Source: an uncultured Methanobrevibacter sp.
GTDB lineage: Archaea > Methanobacteriota > Methanobacteria > Methanobacteriales > Methanobacteriaceae
Direction of reading: 5' to 3'
DNA: 39,730 nucleotides
Assembly: GCF_902769175.1 (NCBI RefSeq)
Contig: NZ_CACXNW010000021.1
Coordinates: forward strand, 1-39,730
Part shown: positions 27,366-37,800 of the stretch, in pieces
Layout: every line of letters starts with the position of its first letter
Position numbering within the stretch: position 1 is the first letter of the stretch
Notes under the pieces: model-generated
The model's database searches: none
What the model was told of the DNA's origin: nothing
Seen by the model: only the letters and a program-made list of their open reading frames with translations
Program-made: the position numbers and the translations under genes

Positions 27366-27998
27366 ATGGCTGGTAGCAACATTCTGGCCTCAACATTGAA
27401 TCTGGTGAGCCAAAGCTTGCAGATTCCTGTGATAATATTCCTATTGATCTTTGCAATAGGGGCAATAATTCTATTGGGCGGACTGATAAGGGAATACAGG
27501 CACAGGAAGACAGTATCCAATGTGAAAATGAAAACTTTAATAAACAGCATTTCAAATGCGAAGAGTCAAGAGGAAATATTGAATATTGTAGAAGGTTCAG
27601 AGCTTCCGACCTCAATGAAGAATGACCTAAAGGAAATAACAGACAGCAACCTAGATTTGGAATCAAGAATAGCATTGGCAAAGAAACTAGTCAATAGCAG
27701 AGAAAAGAAACTCGAGAAAAGGCTGTCTTACACTGACATCATAACCCGTATCGGTCCTACATTGGGTCTTATGGGCACATTGATTCCTATGGGTCCGGGT
27801 CTTGCAGAACTTGGAACAGGAGACATAGTCACACTGTCCAAAGCTATCATAGTCGCATTAGACACAACCGTTGTAGGTATCGGTTCAGGTACCATTACAT
27901 ATGTTATAAGAAAGATAAGAAGAAGATGGTACAACGAGTACATTGCAAACATTGACGTGTTGACTGATGTGATCTTGACTAGAATCAAAAAGGTCTAA
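27366..27998 (+). CDS. MotA/TolQ/ExbB-family proton channel (copy 2, intact)
   Basis: A 210-residue inner-membrane protein of the ExbB/TolQ/MotA superfamily, which use proton flow to drive mechanical change in a partner. Helix 1 is at about residues 20-42 (PVIIFLLIFAIGAIILLGGL) and is followed by a ~70-residue charged cytoplasmic segment. The family core follows: helix 2 at about 122-146 (RIGPTLGLMGTLIPMGPGLA) and helix 3 at about 160-180 (IIVALDTTVVGIGSGTITYV). It is paralogous to the broken copy at 16592-17242. The DUF2149 gene follows 10 bases later, so the pair is a unit, as in copy 1. TM-anchored ALPs flank it on both sides. Confidence 0.87.
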   Translation: MAGSNILASTLNLVSQSLQIPVIIFLLIFAIGAIILLGGLIREYRHRKTVSNVKMKTLINSISNAKSQEEILNIVEGSELPTSMKNDLKEITDSNLDLESRIALAKKLVNSREKKLEKRLSYTDIITRIGPTLGLMGTLIPMGPGLAELGTGDIVTLSKAIIVALDTTVVGIGSGTITYVIRKIRRRWYNEYIANIDVLTDVILTRIKKV

Positions 27999-28008
27999 GG
28001 TGATTTTT

Positions 28009-28347
28009 ATGGTTAAGCTTAATCAAAAGACTGCATTCGAGGAGGATGAGGAAGATCCAATGGCAGGCGTTACCAACCTTGTGGATGCAATGCTTGTTAT
28101 CGCAGTGGGCTTGCTTATCTTTCTAGTTATTTCATGGAACATGCAGGCAATCGTCTTCAACTATGATATCACCCCAGAACAGAAACAGGATGCTATCAAT
28201 GCAAGGAAACATGTGACAGAGATAGACCGAGGACAGTAACTAAATAAAATTCCTGATGTCAGTTCAAGTTCCTGTGAGGGATACAGTGAACTTGGTAAAG
28301 TCTACAAGGATTCTAAGACGGGCAAACTTATCATGATTGAAAATTGA
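28009..28347 (+). pseudogene. DUF2149/ExbD-like membrane protein with in-frame TAA (copy 2)
   Basis: ATG 28009 is preferred over GTG 28000 because TAAGGTGA supplies its ribosome site. The frame gives MVKLNQKTAFEEDEEDPMAG, one membrane helix (NLVDAMLVIAVGLLIFLVI) with aspartate 26 at its start, and a linker ending EIDRGQ. TAA at codon 77 (28237-28239) then interrupts it. The same frame continues LNKIPDVSSSSCE to GYSELGKVYKDSKTGKLIMI and TGA at 28345-28347, conserved with copy 1 (GYSEVGKVYRDPDTGKLVMV). Both copies therefore carry a UAA between helix and tail. The options are the same: broken, truncated product, or readthrough. Confidence 0.78.
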
Positions 28348-28740
28348 AGATAATTTTTTGAGTTAAGTATAAAAATAGTTTAACTCGAAATTATTGAATT
28401 TTTTTTGTATTAAAATCACTATTATTCTATTTTGAATTAGTTACTATTTTACTAGCTGCTTTTTTTCTTCATTTTTTCATTATCTTTCTCACTTATCTCT
28501 CTAATTACTTTATTCCATTTATTGGGACTGAAAAATTTTATATGCTTATTTTAATTTTATTAGATTTCTTTATAAGTAAAAATCAATATAATGATTTTAA
28601 GTCTAAACTTTGTATTCTGGTCCTTAATTTTTCTTTTAATTCTAAAAATACAAAAGTATTCTTAGTTATATAAAAAAATAGGGTCCGATTATCAATAAAT
28701 TTAAATACTATTCATTATAAATATATTATTGGTAATAAAA
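28348..28740. other. AT-rich gap before transposase debris
   Basis: No coding frame seen. GGGTCCGATTATC near 28681, 60 bases before the transposase-like ATG, could be part of an insertion-sequence end, but no matching opposite end is visible. Confidence 0.35.
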
Positions 28741-28973
28741 ATGAATCATAGATTAAATTTAGATATTCGAGACCCTAATTCTATTTTGTTGAATGAAATA
28801 TTTAAAATTATGGATTCTAGAAAAACTTATGAATATTAGCACCTTATGGTTTTAAAAACTTAATCTTTGGATTAGATATTAAATTCATATTAAATGAACT
28901 TAATTCCAAAAAAGAACTCCTCAGATACTTTAATATTTGTCTATGTAATCTTCAGGATGAGTTATTTTTGTAA
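28741..28973 (+). pseudogene. N-terminal remnant of a transposase
   Basis: ATG 28741 opens MNHRLNLDIRDPNSILLNEI, FKIMDSRKTYEY, then TAG. Dropping back one base continues LAPYGFKNLIFGLDIKFILN and ELNSKKELLRYFNI. The KTYEFLAPYGFKNLIFGL-type start followed by a helical ELNSKKELRKYFNI segment is what I recall from DDE transposases of Methanobrevibacter. A one-base deletion near 28838 and the lack of any catalytic domain show it is only a fragment. Confidence 0.45.
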
Positions 28974-29145
28974 ATTTGCATTTTTTATTTGAGCAGGAGT
29001 ATGTTTGCTTATATATGGTGATATTTTTGTTTAAATTGAATATTTAGGTTCCGTTATTGTTTAGATGAACTCCACATTCTGGACAGCCCGAAATATCTTC
29101 ATCAAAGTATATGAATCTATATGAATTGTTTAGAATTTCGTTCAT
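28930..29145 (-). pseudogene. Zinc-ribbon fragment, probably from a second transposase
   Basis: The minus strand reads NEILNNSYRFIYFDEDISG, CPECGVHLNNNGT, a stop, then FNLNKNITIYKQTYSCSNKK and CKFTKITHPEDYIDKY. The CPEC...CSNKKC pattern is a zinc ribbon like those at the N-terminus of some transposases. It is convergent with, and touches, the plus-strand fragment. One stop codon and missing ends show it is dead. Family uncertain. Confidence 0.35.
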
Positions 29146-29454
29146 TGCATAAATAAAGTCAATTTAATTTAATGTAAACTCAATTAAATTGATTTTAACT
29201 ATTGATTATCATATTATTTTTAAAATTAGTGGCAATCAATAAGTTCAACTCTAAATAAAAAAATTGAAAAGTTATATTAAAATTAAGATTTATCGGTTAA
29301 ATTTTTTACAGTCCCAATAAAAATTAAAATTTATGAAAAATAGCAAAAAAATAAAAAAAGAATAAAATGAAATTAAGAAAAATAGAGTAAAAAAAGAAAC
29401 ATGATAAAAAATTAATAAAAAATTTTGTAAAAAAATAGTTTAATAAAAAATAGA

Positions 29455-29480
29455 AAAAGTAAAAATAGAAGATTACTTTT
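29455..29480 (-). terminator. Hairpin AAAAGTAA/TTACTTTT overlapping the ALP stop codon, then U-tracts
   Basis: Stem 29455-29462 with 29473-29480. On the minus strand it is followed by repeated runs of T (TATTTTTACTTTTTCTATTT and more). The stem is the same GAAAAGTAA-type seen after the ALPs at 15275 and 34336. Confidence 0.5.
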
Positions 29481-31536
29481 CCATCATATCCTTAATATCT
29501 TCACGATAGTATAAACCAATAACAAGTATTATCAGAAGAACCAATCCTCCAACACCAACAACCCTAAATGTTTCCTCATCAACAGACAAGGTCTTTACAG
29601 ATGCACTTTCAAGAACATTGGAACTTGGGCTTGCTGTAGAACCTGATGAAGAAGGACTTGCTGATGCACTTGCACTGCCAGAACTTCCAGACATCAAACC
29701 ATTGGAATTAACTGAATAGGAACCTGATGAAACACCAGAATCACCAGAACCGGTACCTGAATGATAGGATGAACCAGATTCATTTTGATAATTGTTTTGG
29801 CTTGGATTATTATCCCAATTTGAGCCACTTTCAGAATCATCACTTGAACTGTTATTGGAATCAGCTTCCATTATGGCATTCAATAGCTCATTATAGAACT
29901 GTTCATAATAATTCATTTGGTCAGCATCTATTTGATTGAATTGGCCCCAATCATTAAATCCTCTATTGTCCTCACCAATATCCAAGGAAGAAGATCCTCC
30001 ATTTCCGGCTCCATTAGAACCAACATCTATAAATGCTACAGAATCTATGAAATTAAGAGTATATGAACGGCCATTAATAGTTAAAGTAGCTGAAAAATTA
30101 GGCAATCCTGAAACAGCACGGCCAAATCTGTCAACAACTGAGAAATAATATTTTCCTCCGCTTTGGCGAGAGACAATATTGAGACCATATTTCATCCCAA
30201 CCCTATAACATCTATTCTTTGCAAAGTTCTCTCCAATGCTGACAGCTTGATCACCTTGATTCTTAAGGTCCAAACCTCCATTGTATGAGAAGTAATTCTT
30301 TTCCAATGTGAAATTGTTCTTTACAGACATAAAGTCATAATCAAAGAGGACTCCATTTCTGCCATTACCTGTTACAATATTCTTATTGAAGGTAAAGCCA
30401 TCAATCCATCCAGCTATTTTGACACCATCACCATTATCGGAAATGGTATTGTTCAAGACGCTTACATTATTGATGGAATTAGGGAAATAAATGCCAGTAT
30501 ACCATTGCCTAATGACATTTCCCTTAATCAATACATTAGCTGCATTCCTATCGAAGTATATTCCAGTGCCATCATTACGCTTGTCACTACCAATAATCCT
30601 GTTGTCAGTTATGCTGATTCCCTTTTTGCTGCTTATATCCTTCAAGTGAATTCCAATGTTATTTCCATTTTTTGGAGTGATGTTGTTTTTGGAAATGACT
30701 ATTCCTCCAGACTTGGAAATATCCATTGCAATGTTAAAGCTTGAAAAGAGATTGCCTTTTATAATGGAATCATAAACCTCATCAAAAACTATGGCAGTCC
30801 TTTTTGTAGATATTTTGTTTGCAGAAATTCCAATTTTTGAAACTCCCCTTGCATCTACAAAGGAACCTGGAGTGTCAACAGTGAATCCACTTATATTGGT
30901 TCCAGACCCTCCTTCCAATATAGCAAATACAGGAATGTTAAATAGATTCTTTATTTTGGTACCAGATTTACTTATAATGTTTAAAGGCTTAGAAATCTTT
31001 AAATAGATATTCTCATAGGAGGAACCTGTAAACCTAATAGTGCTTCCAGCTACTGCATCATCGATAAGCTTTTGAACATATGCATTGATAGAACCCTTAT
31101 AGTATTTTGCATCTTTTATCACAATAGTCTGCGGACTTGTCAATAAGGAGCTTGAACTTGAGATTACACCATTTTTGATTATAATCGGATCGTTAGTTGA
31201 ACTTAAGACATTTTTGGATTTACCATTTGAATTTCCAGACACATCAGAAATCACTGCAATGGAATCATCTACATCAACCATTTTAGAATTGACATTAATT
31301 GAATCATCTGAACCAGCACTGTTAGAATCATCCTTAACTGAATCATCAATCAAAACATCAGAAGAATTGATGAAAACATCATCTAAACTGGAAATTTCCA
31401 CATCCTGGAAATCTGATGAACCATCAACAGAGGAATCTGATAAATCATTTTCCCCAGCTGCAACTGCAGATCCAATACTTGTGAAGAATATTAATAAGAT
31501 TAAAATCATTAATATTCTCTTTCTAATACATTTCAC
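29473..31536 (-). CDS. Adhesin-like protein, beta-helix with Ser/Gly-rich stalk and C-terminal membrane anchor
   Basis: An intact 687-residue surface protein. ATG 31536 follows a full AGGAGGTG site. Signal peptide MKCIRKRILMILILLIFFTS, then IGSAVAAGEN. An acidic Ser/Asp spacer leads to a right-handed beta-helix (about residues 145-430) with turns such as GISITDNRIIGSDKRNDGTG and NVSVLNNTISDNGDGV. One Ig-like segment (GLNIVSRQSGGKYYFSVVDR) follows, then a long Ser/Gly/Asn stalk (about 560-650). The chain ends in a membrane helix (VVGVGGLVLLIILVIGLYY) and a charged tail (REDIKDMMEK). The helix entry (RFTGSSYENIYLKISKPLNI) is close to the second beta-helix of the ALP at 34801 (EFLGESYSNINLKVNKSLNL). 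Confidence 0.88.
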   Translation of the reverse strand: MKCIRKRILMILILLIFFTSIGSAVAAGENDLSDSSVDGSSDFQDVEISSLDDVFINSSDVLIDDSVKDDSNSAGSDDSINVNSKMVDVDDSIAVISDVSGNSNGKSKNVLSSTNDPIIIKNGVISSSSSLLTSPQTIVIKDAKYYKGSINAYVQKLIDDAVAGSTIRFTGSSYENIYLKISKPLNIISKSGTKIKNLFNIPVFAILEGGSGTNISGFTVDTPGSFVDARGVSKIGISANKISTKRTAIVFDEVYDSIIKGNLFSSFNIAMDISKSGGIVISKNNITPKNGNNIGIHLKDISSKKGISITDNRIIGSDKRNDGTGIYFDRNAANVLIKGNVIRQWYTGIYFPNSINNVSVLNNTISDNGDGVKIAGWIDGFTFNKNIVTGNGRNGVLFDYDFMSVKNNFTLEKNYFSYNGGLDLKNQGDQAVSIGENFAKNRCYRVGMKYGLNIVSRQSGGKYYFSVVDRFGRAVSGLPNFSATLTINGRSYTLNFIDSVAFIDVGSNGAGNGGSSSLDIGEDNRGFNDWGQFNQIDADQMNYYEQFYNELLNAIMEADSNNSSSDDSESGSNWDNNPSQNNYQNESGSSYHSGTGSGDSGVSSGSYSVNSNGLMSGSSGSASASASPSSSGSTASPSSNVLESASVKTLSVDEETFRVVGVGGLVLLIILVIGLYYREDIKDMMEK

Positions 31537-32262
31537 CTCCTATAAAAAAACATAGAAATATGAATATGATTTAAAATTTAACTGTCTGATACTGAATTAT
31601 CATTCATATCACTTAAAATTAAGAGAAATAATTCCATTAATTCTATCAATATAAATGATTAATTTTAAAAATAAGCAAAATATTAAATAATTGGATTAAT
31701 TTAATGAAAAATTAAACCTATTTATAATAAATTACATAATTTAAATAATTTTTAATCATATATTTCTATCGAAATATAATTTATTGTAGATTGTAATATA
31801 TAATTAAAAATATAAATAACTTTCTAAAATCGATTAATTAGAACTTTTTTGAAAATATTTTTTATCGAATGTATATTATTTACACAATCATTAAAAAAAA
31901 TATATAAATTATTACTGTTTCATTAAAAAAATTAGAAAAAGTATTAAAAATTTATAGAAAGAATATCAATAGGCAATAAGATTTAAATTGAAATTATTCA
32001 ATATTAAATAATGAAAATGAGTTTGAAAAATTAAAATGTAAAAAAAACTAAAATAAATACTGTTTTAATAAAATAACTTATTTTACAATTGATAAAAATT
32101 AAAAAAATAAAAAATATTAATAAAAAAATAAACGATAAACTATTTATTTGCAGAATTTTTTTAAAAAAAAGCAAATAAAAAATTTTGAATTTTGTGTTTA
32201 AAAATTGAAGAAAAAGAATATTAGTGCATTATTTTTTAATTAAAAGAAAATGAGGAAAAACA
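31537..32262. other. Divergent, extremely AT-rich region between two ALP genes
   Basis: About 730 bases with long A/T runs and no coding frame. It must hold promoters for both flanking ALPs, but so many TATA-like strings are present that none can be chosen. A GAGG ribosome site for the plus-strand gene is at 32252-32255. Confidence 0.45.
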
Positions 32263-34323
32263 ATGAATAAAAAGGTGATTTTATCTCTCCTTTTAGTATT
32301 GATCGTTGCTGTATCTGTTTCCGCAGTATCTGCAGCAGATGATGTTGCTGATGATGCAGTAGATGAAGTTGTTGCAGTGGAAGAACCTGCAGCTACAAAT
32401 GATGTTGTATTAGCAGATGGTGAAGAAAAAACCGGTGCAGACATACAAACTTTAATCGATAATGCTGAAGATGGAGGAGAAGTGGATTTAGGTGAAAACC
32501 TAGTTTATAATGTAGATGACGGACAAACTTTCACTTTAACTAAAAAACTTACAGTAAAAGGTAAAAATGTAACCATTAAGGCAAGCGGTGCTTCCCAAGG
32601 GGGATCAGGTGCCCTCTTCACAGCAAATGTAGCTGGAACTAGATTTGATGGAATCCAATTCGTCAACACCGATGGCAAAAAAACATACGGCCAAAAAGTT
32701 TCAGGATATGCTATCCAATTAGGAATTGAAAATGGTACTGTAAACAACTGTTACTTCCTCGATTGGGGTAGCGGAGTTTACGGTAGAGGCGCATCATTCT
32801 GTACCATTTCAAATTGTTACTTCAACGGTTCTTCTGAAAAAGTAACCAACGGAGGAACAAAAGAATACGGTACCAAAGCGGTTAACCTTATGGGTTCCCA
32901 CGACATCACTGTTAAAGGATGTACCTTTGAAGGACAAGTTCTTGACGGTATTTCCATTGCAAGTAACTCTGGTAACAACATAATGACTGACAACACTTTC
33001 ATTGAAAACTGTTACGCTATCTACTTTGGTGGAGCTTCCACCCAAGGATGTATAATTGCAAACAACTCATTCATCAGATGCGGATGGTGTGAAGATGAGG
33101 AAGGAGAAATAATCTTTAAGGACTTACCTGTAATCAGTACCCAAAAAGCAGCGAACGGATATGTCATTGCAGACAACGTTATTGAAGCTACTGAAGGATC
33201 CATCTTCATGAAAGCAGAATCAGGTAACACTGCACATGGATACCCAAGTGCAATCGGTGATATCAACATTACCGGCAATAGCATTTCTGCAGCTGACGGC
33301 GCAAGCCCAGAGTCTATTACTTTCATGTACATCTTAAGTAATTCTGGACCTTTAAGCCCATATGCACCTATCTCAATTACTGGAAACACCATTGAAGCTG
33401 GAATCACTCCTGTAACCGTATGGTATGCAGACTGGGATGACGAAAATGGAGTTGTTATTCCTGCAGCAGATAAAGCTCCTACTTCAATCAACATTAAGGA
33501 AATCTTAACTGCTGACAAAAAGATCACTATTGAATTGGTAGATGTAAACGGCGACCCACAACCAGGAGCAGAAATCACTTACGCATTCAATGGTGGAGAA
33601 ACTCAAACTGCTGAAACCTATGCTGACGGTCTTTTAACCATTGATGTAACTGAAGATGGTGTTATTGCTATTGCATTTGCTGGAGATGACAAGCTCGAAG
33701 CTACAGAAACCAGCATTGACTTTGAATCAACTGCAACTCCAAAATCAGCAACTCAAATCGTTGCAGAAGACATGAAAACCACTGCAGTATCAGGAGCAGA
33801 CCCAAAAACAGGAGAATACTTTAAAGTAACCTTAGTTGATGACAAGGGTAATGTTTTAGCTAAAAAACCTGTGCAAATCGGATTTAATGGTGTAGTTTAT
33901 GACCTTGAAACTGATGAAAAAGGTGTAGCACAACTTCAATAAACCTTGGATACAAAGGTGCATACACATTCGCTATCTGTTTCCTTGGTGACGATGACTA
34001 CAACGCTAGTTTTACAGTTCATAAAATTACTGTAGATGTTCAAACTCCTAGCTTAACCGTTCCTAACAAATCCTATGCAGCAAGCGCAAAAACCAAAACC
34101 TTAACTGCAACTTTCAAAACTGTAAAAGGAACTGCAATTGCTGATAAATGGATTAGTTTCACAGTAAACGGCAAAACCTACAAAGCAAAAACCAATGCTC
34201 AAGGTGTTGCAAGCGTAAATGTAAGCTTAACCAAAAAAAGGATCTTACAAATTTACCGCAAAATACACTGGAGACAGTACATACGCAGCAGTAAGCAAAA
34301 CGGCAACCCTTACAATAAAATAA
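32263..34323 (+). pseudogene. Adhesin-like protein, beta-helix plus Ig-like domains, two frameshifts near the end
   Basis: A secreted protein of about 685 residues if repaired. Signal peptide MNKKVILSLLLVLIVAVSVS, then AVSAADD. The beta-helix covers about residues 60-390 (GTVNNCYFLDWGSGVYGRGA, NSGNNIMTDNTFIENCYAIY) and is followed by Ig-like modules (GDPQPGAEITYAFNGGETQT). The frame stops at TAA 33940-33942. Adding one T (CTTTCA for CTTCA) restores QLSINLGYKGAYTFAICFLG. A second break is an extra A in the A7 run at 34233-34239, beyond which GSYKFTAKYTGDSTYAAVSK follows and the gene ends at 34323. Codon use (ACC, AAC, GGT) is that of a well-expressed gene and there are only two small indels, so recent loss, switching or sequence error is likely. 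Confidence 0.8.
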
Positions 34324-34335
34324 GTTAAATTATTA

Positions 34336-34362
34336 GAAAAGTAATATTCCCTATTACTTTTC
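34336..34362 (+). terminator. Hairpin GAAAAGTAATA-TTCCC-TATTACTTTTC
   Basis: A perfect 11-bp stem with a 5-base loop 12 bases after the ALP stop, followed by TATTTTTTTATT. It is the strongest hairpin I see in the window. The remaining 34363-34800 gap is AT-rich with no gene; a GAGG site at 34790-34793 serves the next ALP. Confidence 0.7.
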
Positions 34363-34800
34363 ATCCTATTTTTTTATTAAGATAATAATAGAGCTTCCCC
34401 TTATTTTTATACTAAATTTAAAAAGCAAACAGAACATCATTCCACCCAACTATTTCTTCAAAAAAAATAATTTAAATCACCATTATTTTCATACAATTAT
34501 TAAAAAATAATTTCAACTAAACATGCTCTCCAACTATTTTTTAAATAGACTTAAAACATAAAGAATATACTTTTCAATAATAACTGAAAATTAATTCAGT
34601 TCAATAAAAAAAATAACAATAGTTATAAATAAAAAGAAAGATATATTAAATTAAAATTTCAAATAAAGTAATTATATATATAATAATATCTTTACATATT
34701 GATAAGAATATTCACTAAAAAATATGCAAAATATTAGGATAATTGCAATAATATTCATATTGAAATACAATATTCATAATTACTAAAATGAGGAAAACTT

Positions 34801-37800
34801 ATGAAAACTAAAGGAATTATATTGATTTCTTTAATTCTTCTCATTCTATTGGCAAGTTTGGGAACTGCTGCAGCAAGCGAAATTAAAGAAATTGATAATG
34901 GGGAAAATTCAGCTATGGAAATGGAAGAAAATTTTGCTATCGATACAACTATATCTGAGAATGAGAAAATATCTAATTCAAAAATTGAAGAAAAAATAAT
35001 TGAAGAGAATATAGAGAATGAAATAATTGTAGATGAGAATTTGGATGAAAATGACAATTATATAGATTCCAAATCCAAATCACCATCAAAATTAGGAGCA
35101 TCCAATCTCCAATCAACAATAGTTGTAGATGGAAGTGCAACTAACCAAATGAGTAATCCGACCATTCAGAATGCCATTGACAGTGCCCAATCAGGAGATA
35201 CAATAATAATTACAGGAACATCATATGTTCACTGCCACTTTGTTGTAAACAAGAAGCTTACAATCATTTCAAATGTTGGAACTGCAATGACACCATGCCC
35301 TTCAAATACAAGAGGATCTGGAACATTTGGATTATTCTATATTAGTCCTGAAGCAAGCGGAACAGTAATTCAAGGATTTACACTAACAAATACAATTGAC
35401 GAATATGATGCATACGGAATATTGGTAAGGGGAGCATCAGATGTAAAAATAATCAATTGCACCATCAACACAACCAAATATGCTGATGGAATAAGGCTTG
35501 AAGGAGCAGACAATACAGTTATTGACAATTCCATCATTAAAAATTCAACCACAGGCATCAATATTGTCAATTCAACAAATACAGCAATACAAAACTCCAT
35601 AGTCCAAGACTCAAATACAGGAATAAACATCGTCAATTCCACTAAAACTACCATAACAAACAATAACATTAGAAACAATGGATTATATGGAGTCAATATT
35701 GATGAAAACAATCAAAACACTACAATTGATTCAAACAACATTACAGACAACAAAGGATTTGGAATAAGGATAATCTCTGCAAATTATATCTATATTCTAA
35801 GCAACTTCATCGCCTACAACCAAAAGGATGGGAGCGGTGCAGGAGTTTATGTTAACTGCAACCTTACAAAAATTGAGATTAAAGGTAATTTCTTTAAGCA
35901 GAATGGCCAATACGGAGTGCTAAACGATTACCGTGTAAGAAACATGGATGCAAAAACCGGCGCTGACAAATTAGAGATAAACAATAACAACTACTATTTA
36001 GGCCATACTGAAAGGCTTGCATATCATATAGACTACAAAAAGTTCAATGGAGGCGCTTTCATCTATGATAGCGAAAAGGACGAGTACATCTATGTAGGAG
36101 ATGGAAATGGAAACTATGACGTTGACAAAAGCGTTATCTATTTAGCAGATGGATTTTTTGATGCTGAAACAATATGTGGAGCAACTCTCTATAAGCCACC
36201 GAATATCGCTTGGATGGAAGGGGAACACAAATTGCTGATTAGCGAAATCACCCAAGTGAAAAGAGGAACATACCAAATTTCAATCGTTAATAAAAACGGA
36301 ACAATAGCTACAGACTTCAACTCAATTTATGTAACCTTCTATCTCAATAAAAACAATAAATACAGCGAACCTCAAGAGGGCGATGTCTATCAAAAAGTCT
36401 TGATGAAAAATGGTACTGCAACAGTCACATTTAGGGAAAAGGACTATTTGCCAAGTGGAAATGTATTGACTGCTATATTCCCTGGACTTTTTGAAGATTA
36501 CACTGTTAGAAGCAACCTTTATAAAACCTTTAATATAAGCGATTCAGACATCCCTAAGGAAAGCATTGGAAGCAAGATCACTGTTTCCAATATGAACACA
36601 TATCCAAACTCTGGAGCATCTTTCCAAGCAATCCTAAAAGACAGCTATGGAATCCCATTAGCAAATAAAACCATTAAATTAAATTTAAATGGAAAGACAT
36701 ACACAAGAACAACAGATGCTAATGGAAAGGTCAAACTGGAAATCAAATCTGCAGTTGAAAAAACATACACCATCACTGTAAGCTTTGATGGTGATAAGGA
36801 ATATAACAAAAGCAGTGCAAAGGCAAGCATTGTAGTCAAAAGAACCGCTCAAAAGATAATCAGTTCAAATAAGATATTTGCACCAAATAAAGCTTATTAC
36901 TATAGCATTACCTTAAAGGATGGAAGCAATAAGGTCATTGCAAACAAGAATGTTAAATTCATATTCAACAAAAAGACATATAATGCAAAGACAAACAGCA
37001 AAGGAATTGCTAAAATTAAAATCAAGTCATCTGCTGTAAAAACCTTTAAGATCACTATAAAATCAGTTATGACAAACAAGTATAAGGCCATTTCAAAGAC
37101 AAACAAGATTACAATCAAGGCTTTAGCCCAAAAAATAATAAGCTACAATAAGAGATTTGCTCCAAACAAAGCATATTACTACTGCATCACATTAAAGGAC
37201 CAAAACAATCAGGTAATTACAAACAAGAAAATAAGCATAAAAATTGGAGCAAAAAAATATGCTAGAAAAACAAACAGGAACGGAATAGCGAAAATCAAGG
37301 TTAAATCATCTAAAAAGAAAACCTATAAGGTTACTATAATCTCACCGAAAACCAAACAGTATAATGCTAAATCTAAGGCAAACAAAATAGTTTTCACCAG
37401 CTTAAGGCAGAAAATCCTAAGTTCAAATAAGAAATATCTTCCAAAGGCAGGAGCATATTACAGCATTACCTTAAAGGATGAAAATAACCAAGTAATCAAA
37501 AACAAAAATGTCAGATTTACAATCAATTCAAAAAATACCCATGTCAAAACAAACAGCAAAGGAATAGCAAAACTAAAAATAGACTTGACAAATGAAAAGG
37601 TCTATACCTTGAAAATCTATTCACCTGCAACATACCAATACAGGTCAATTGTGAAAACAAATAAGATTACAATAGCTAAAGGCACACCAAAAATGACAGG
37701 ATATGATAGGACATATTCAACAAATTCCAATGGAGAATACTCCATTTATCTAAGGGATTATGCTGGAAAGGCATTGAGCAATGGAAAGATGAGCTTTGTA

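Noticed and set aside
29736..30148. Plus-strand frames over the Ser/Gly-rich stalk of the ALP at 29473
   Set aside because: They are antisense to low-complexity coding sequence with no independent evidence for a gene.
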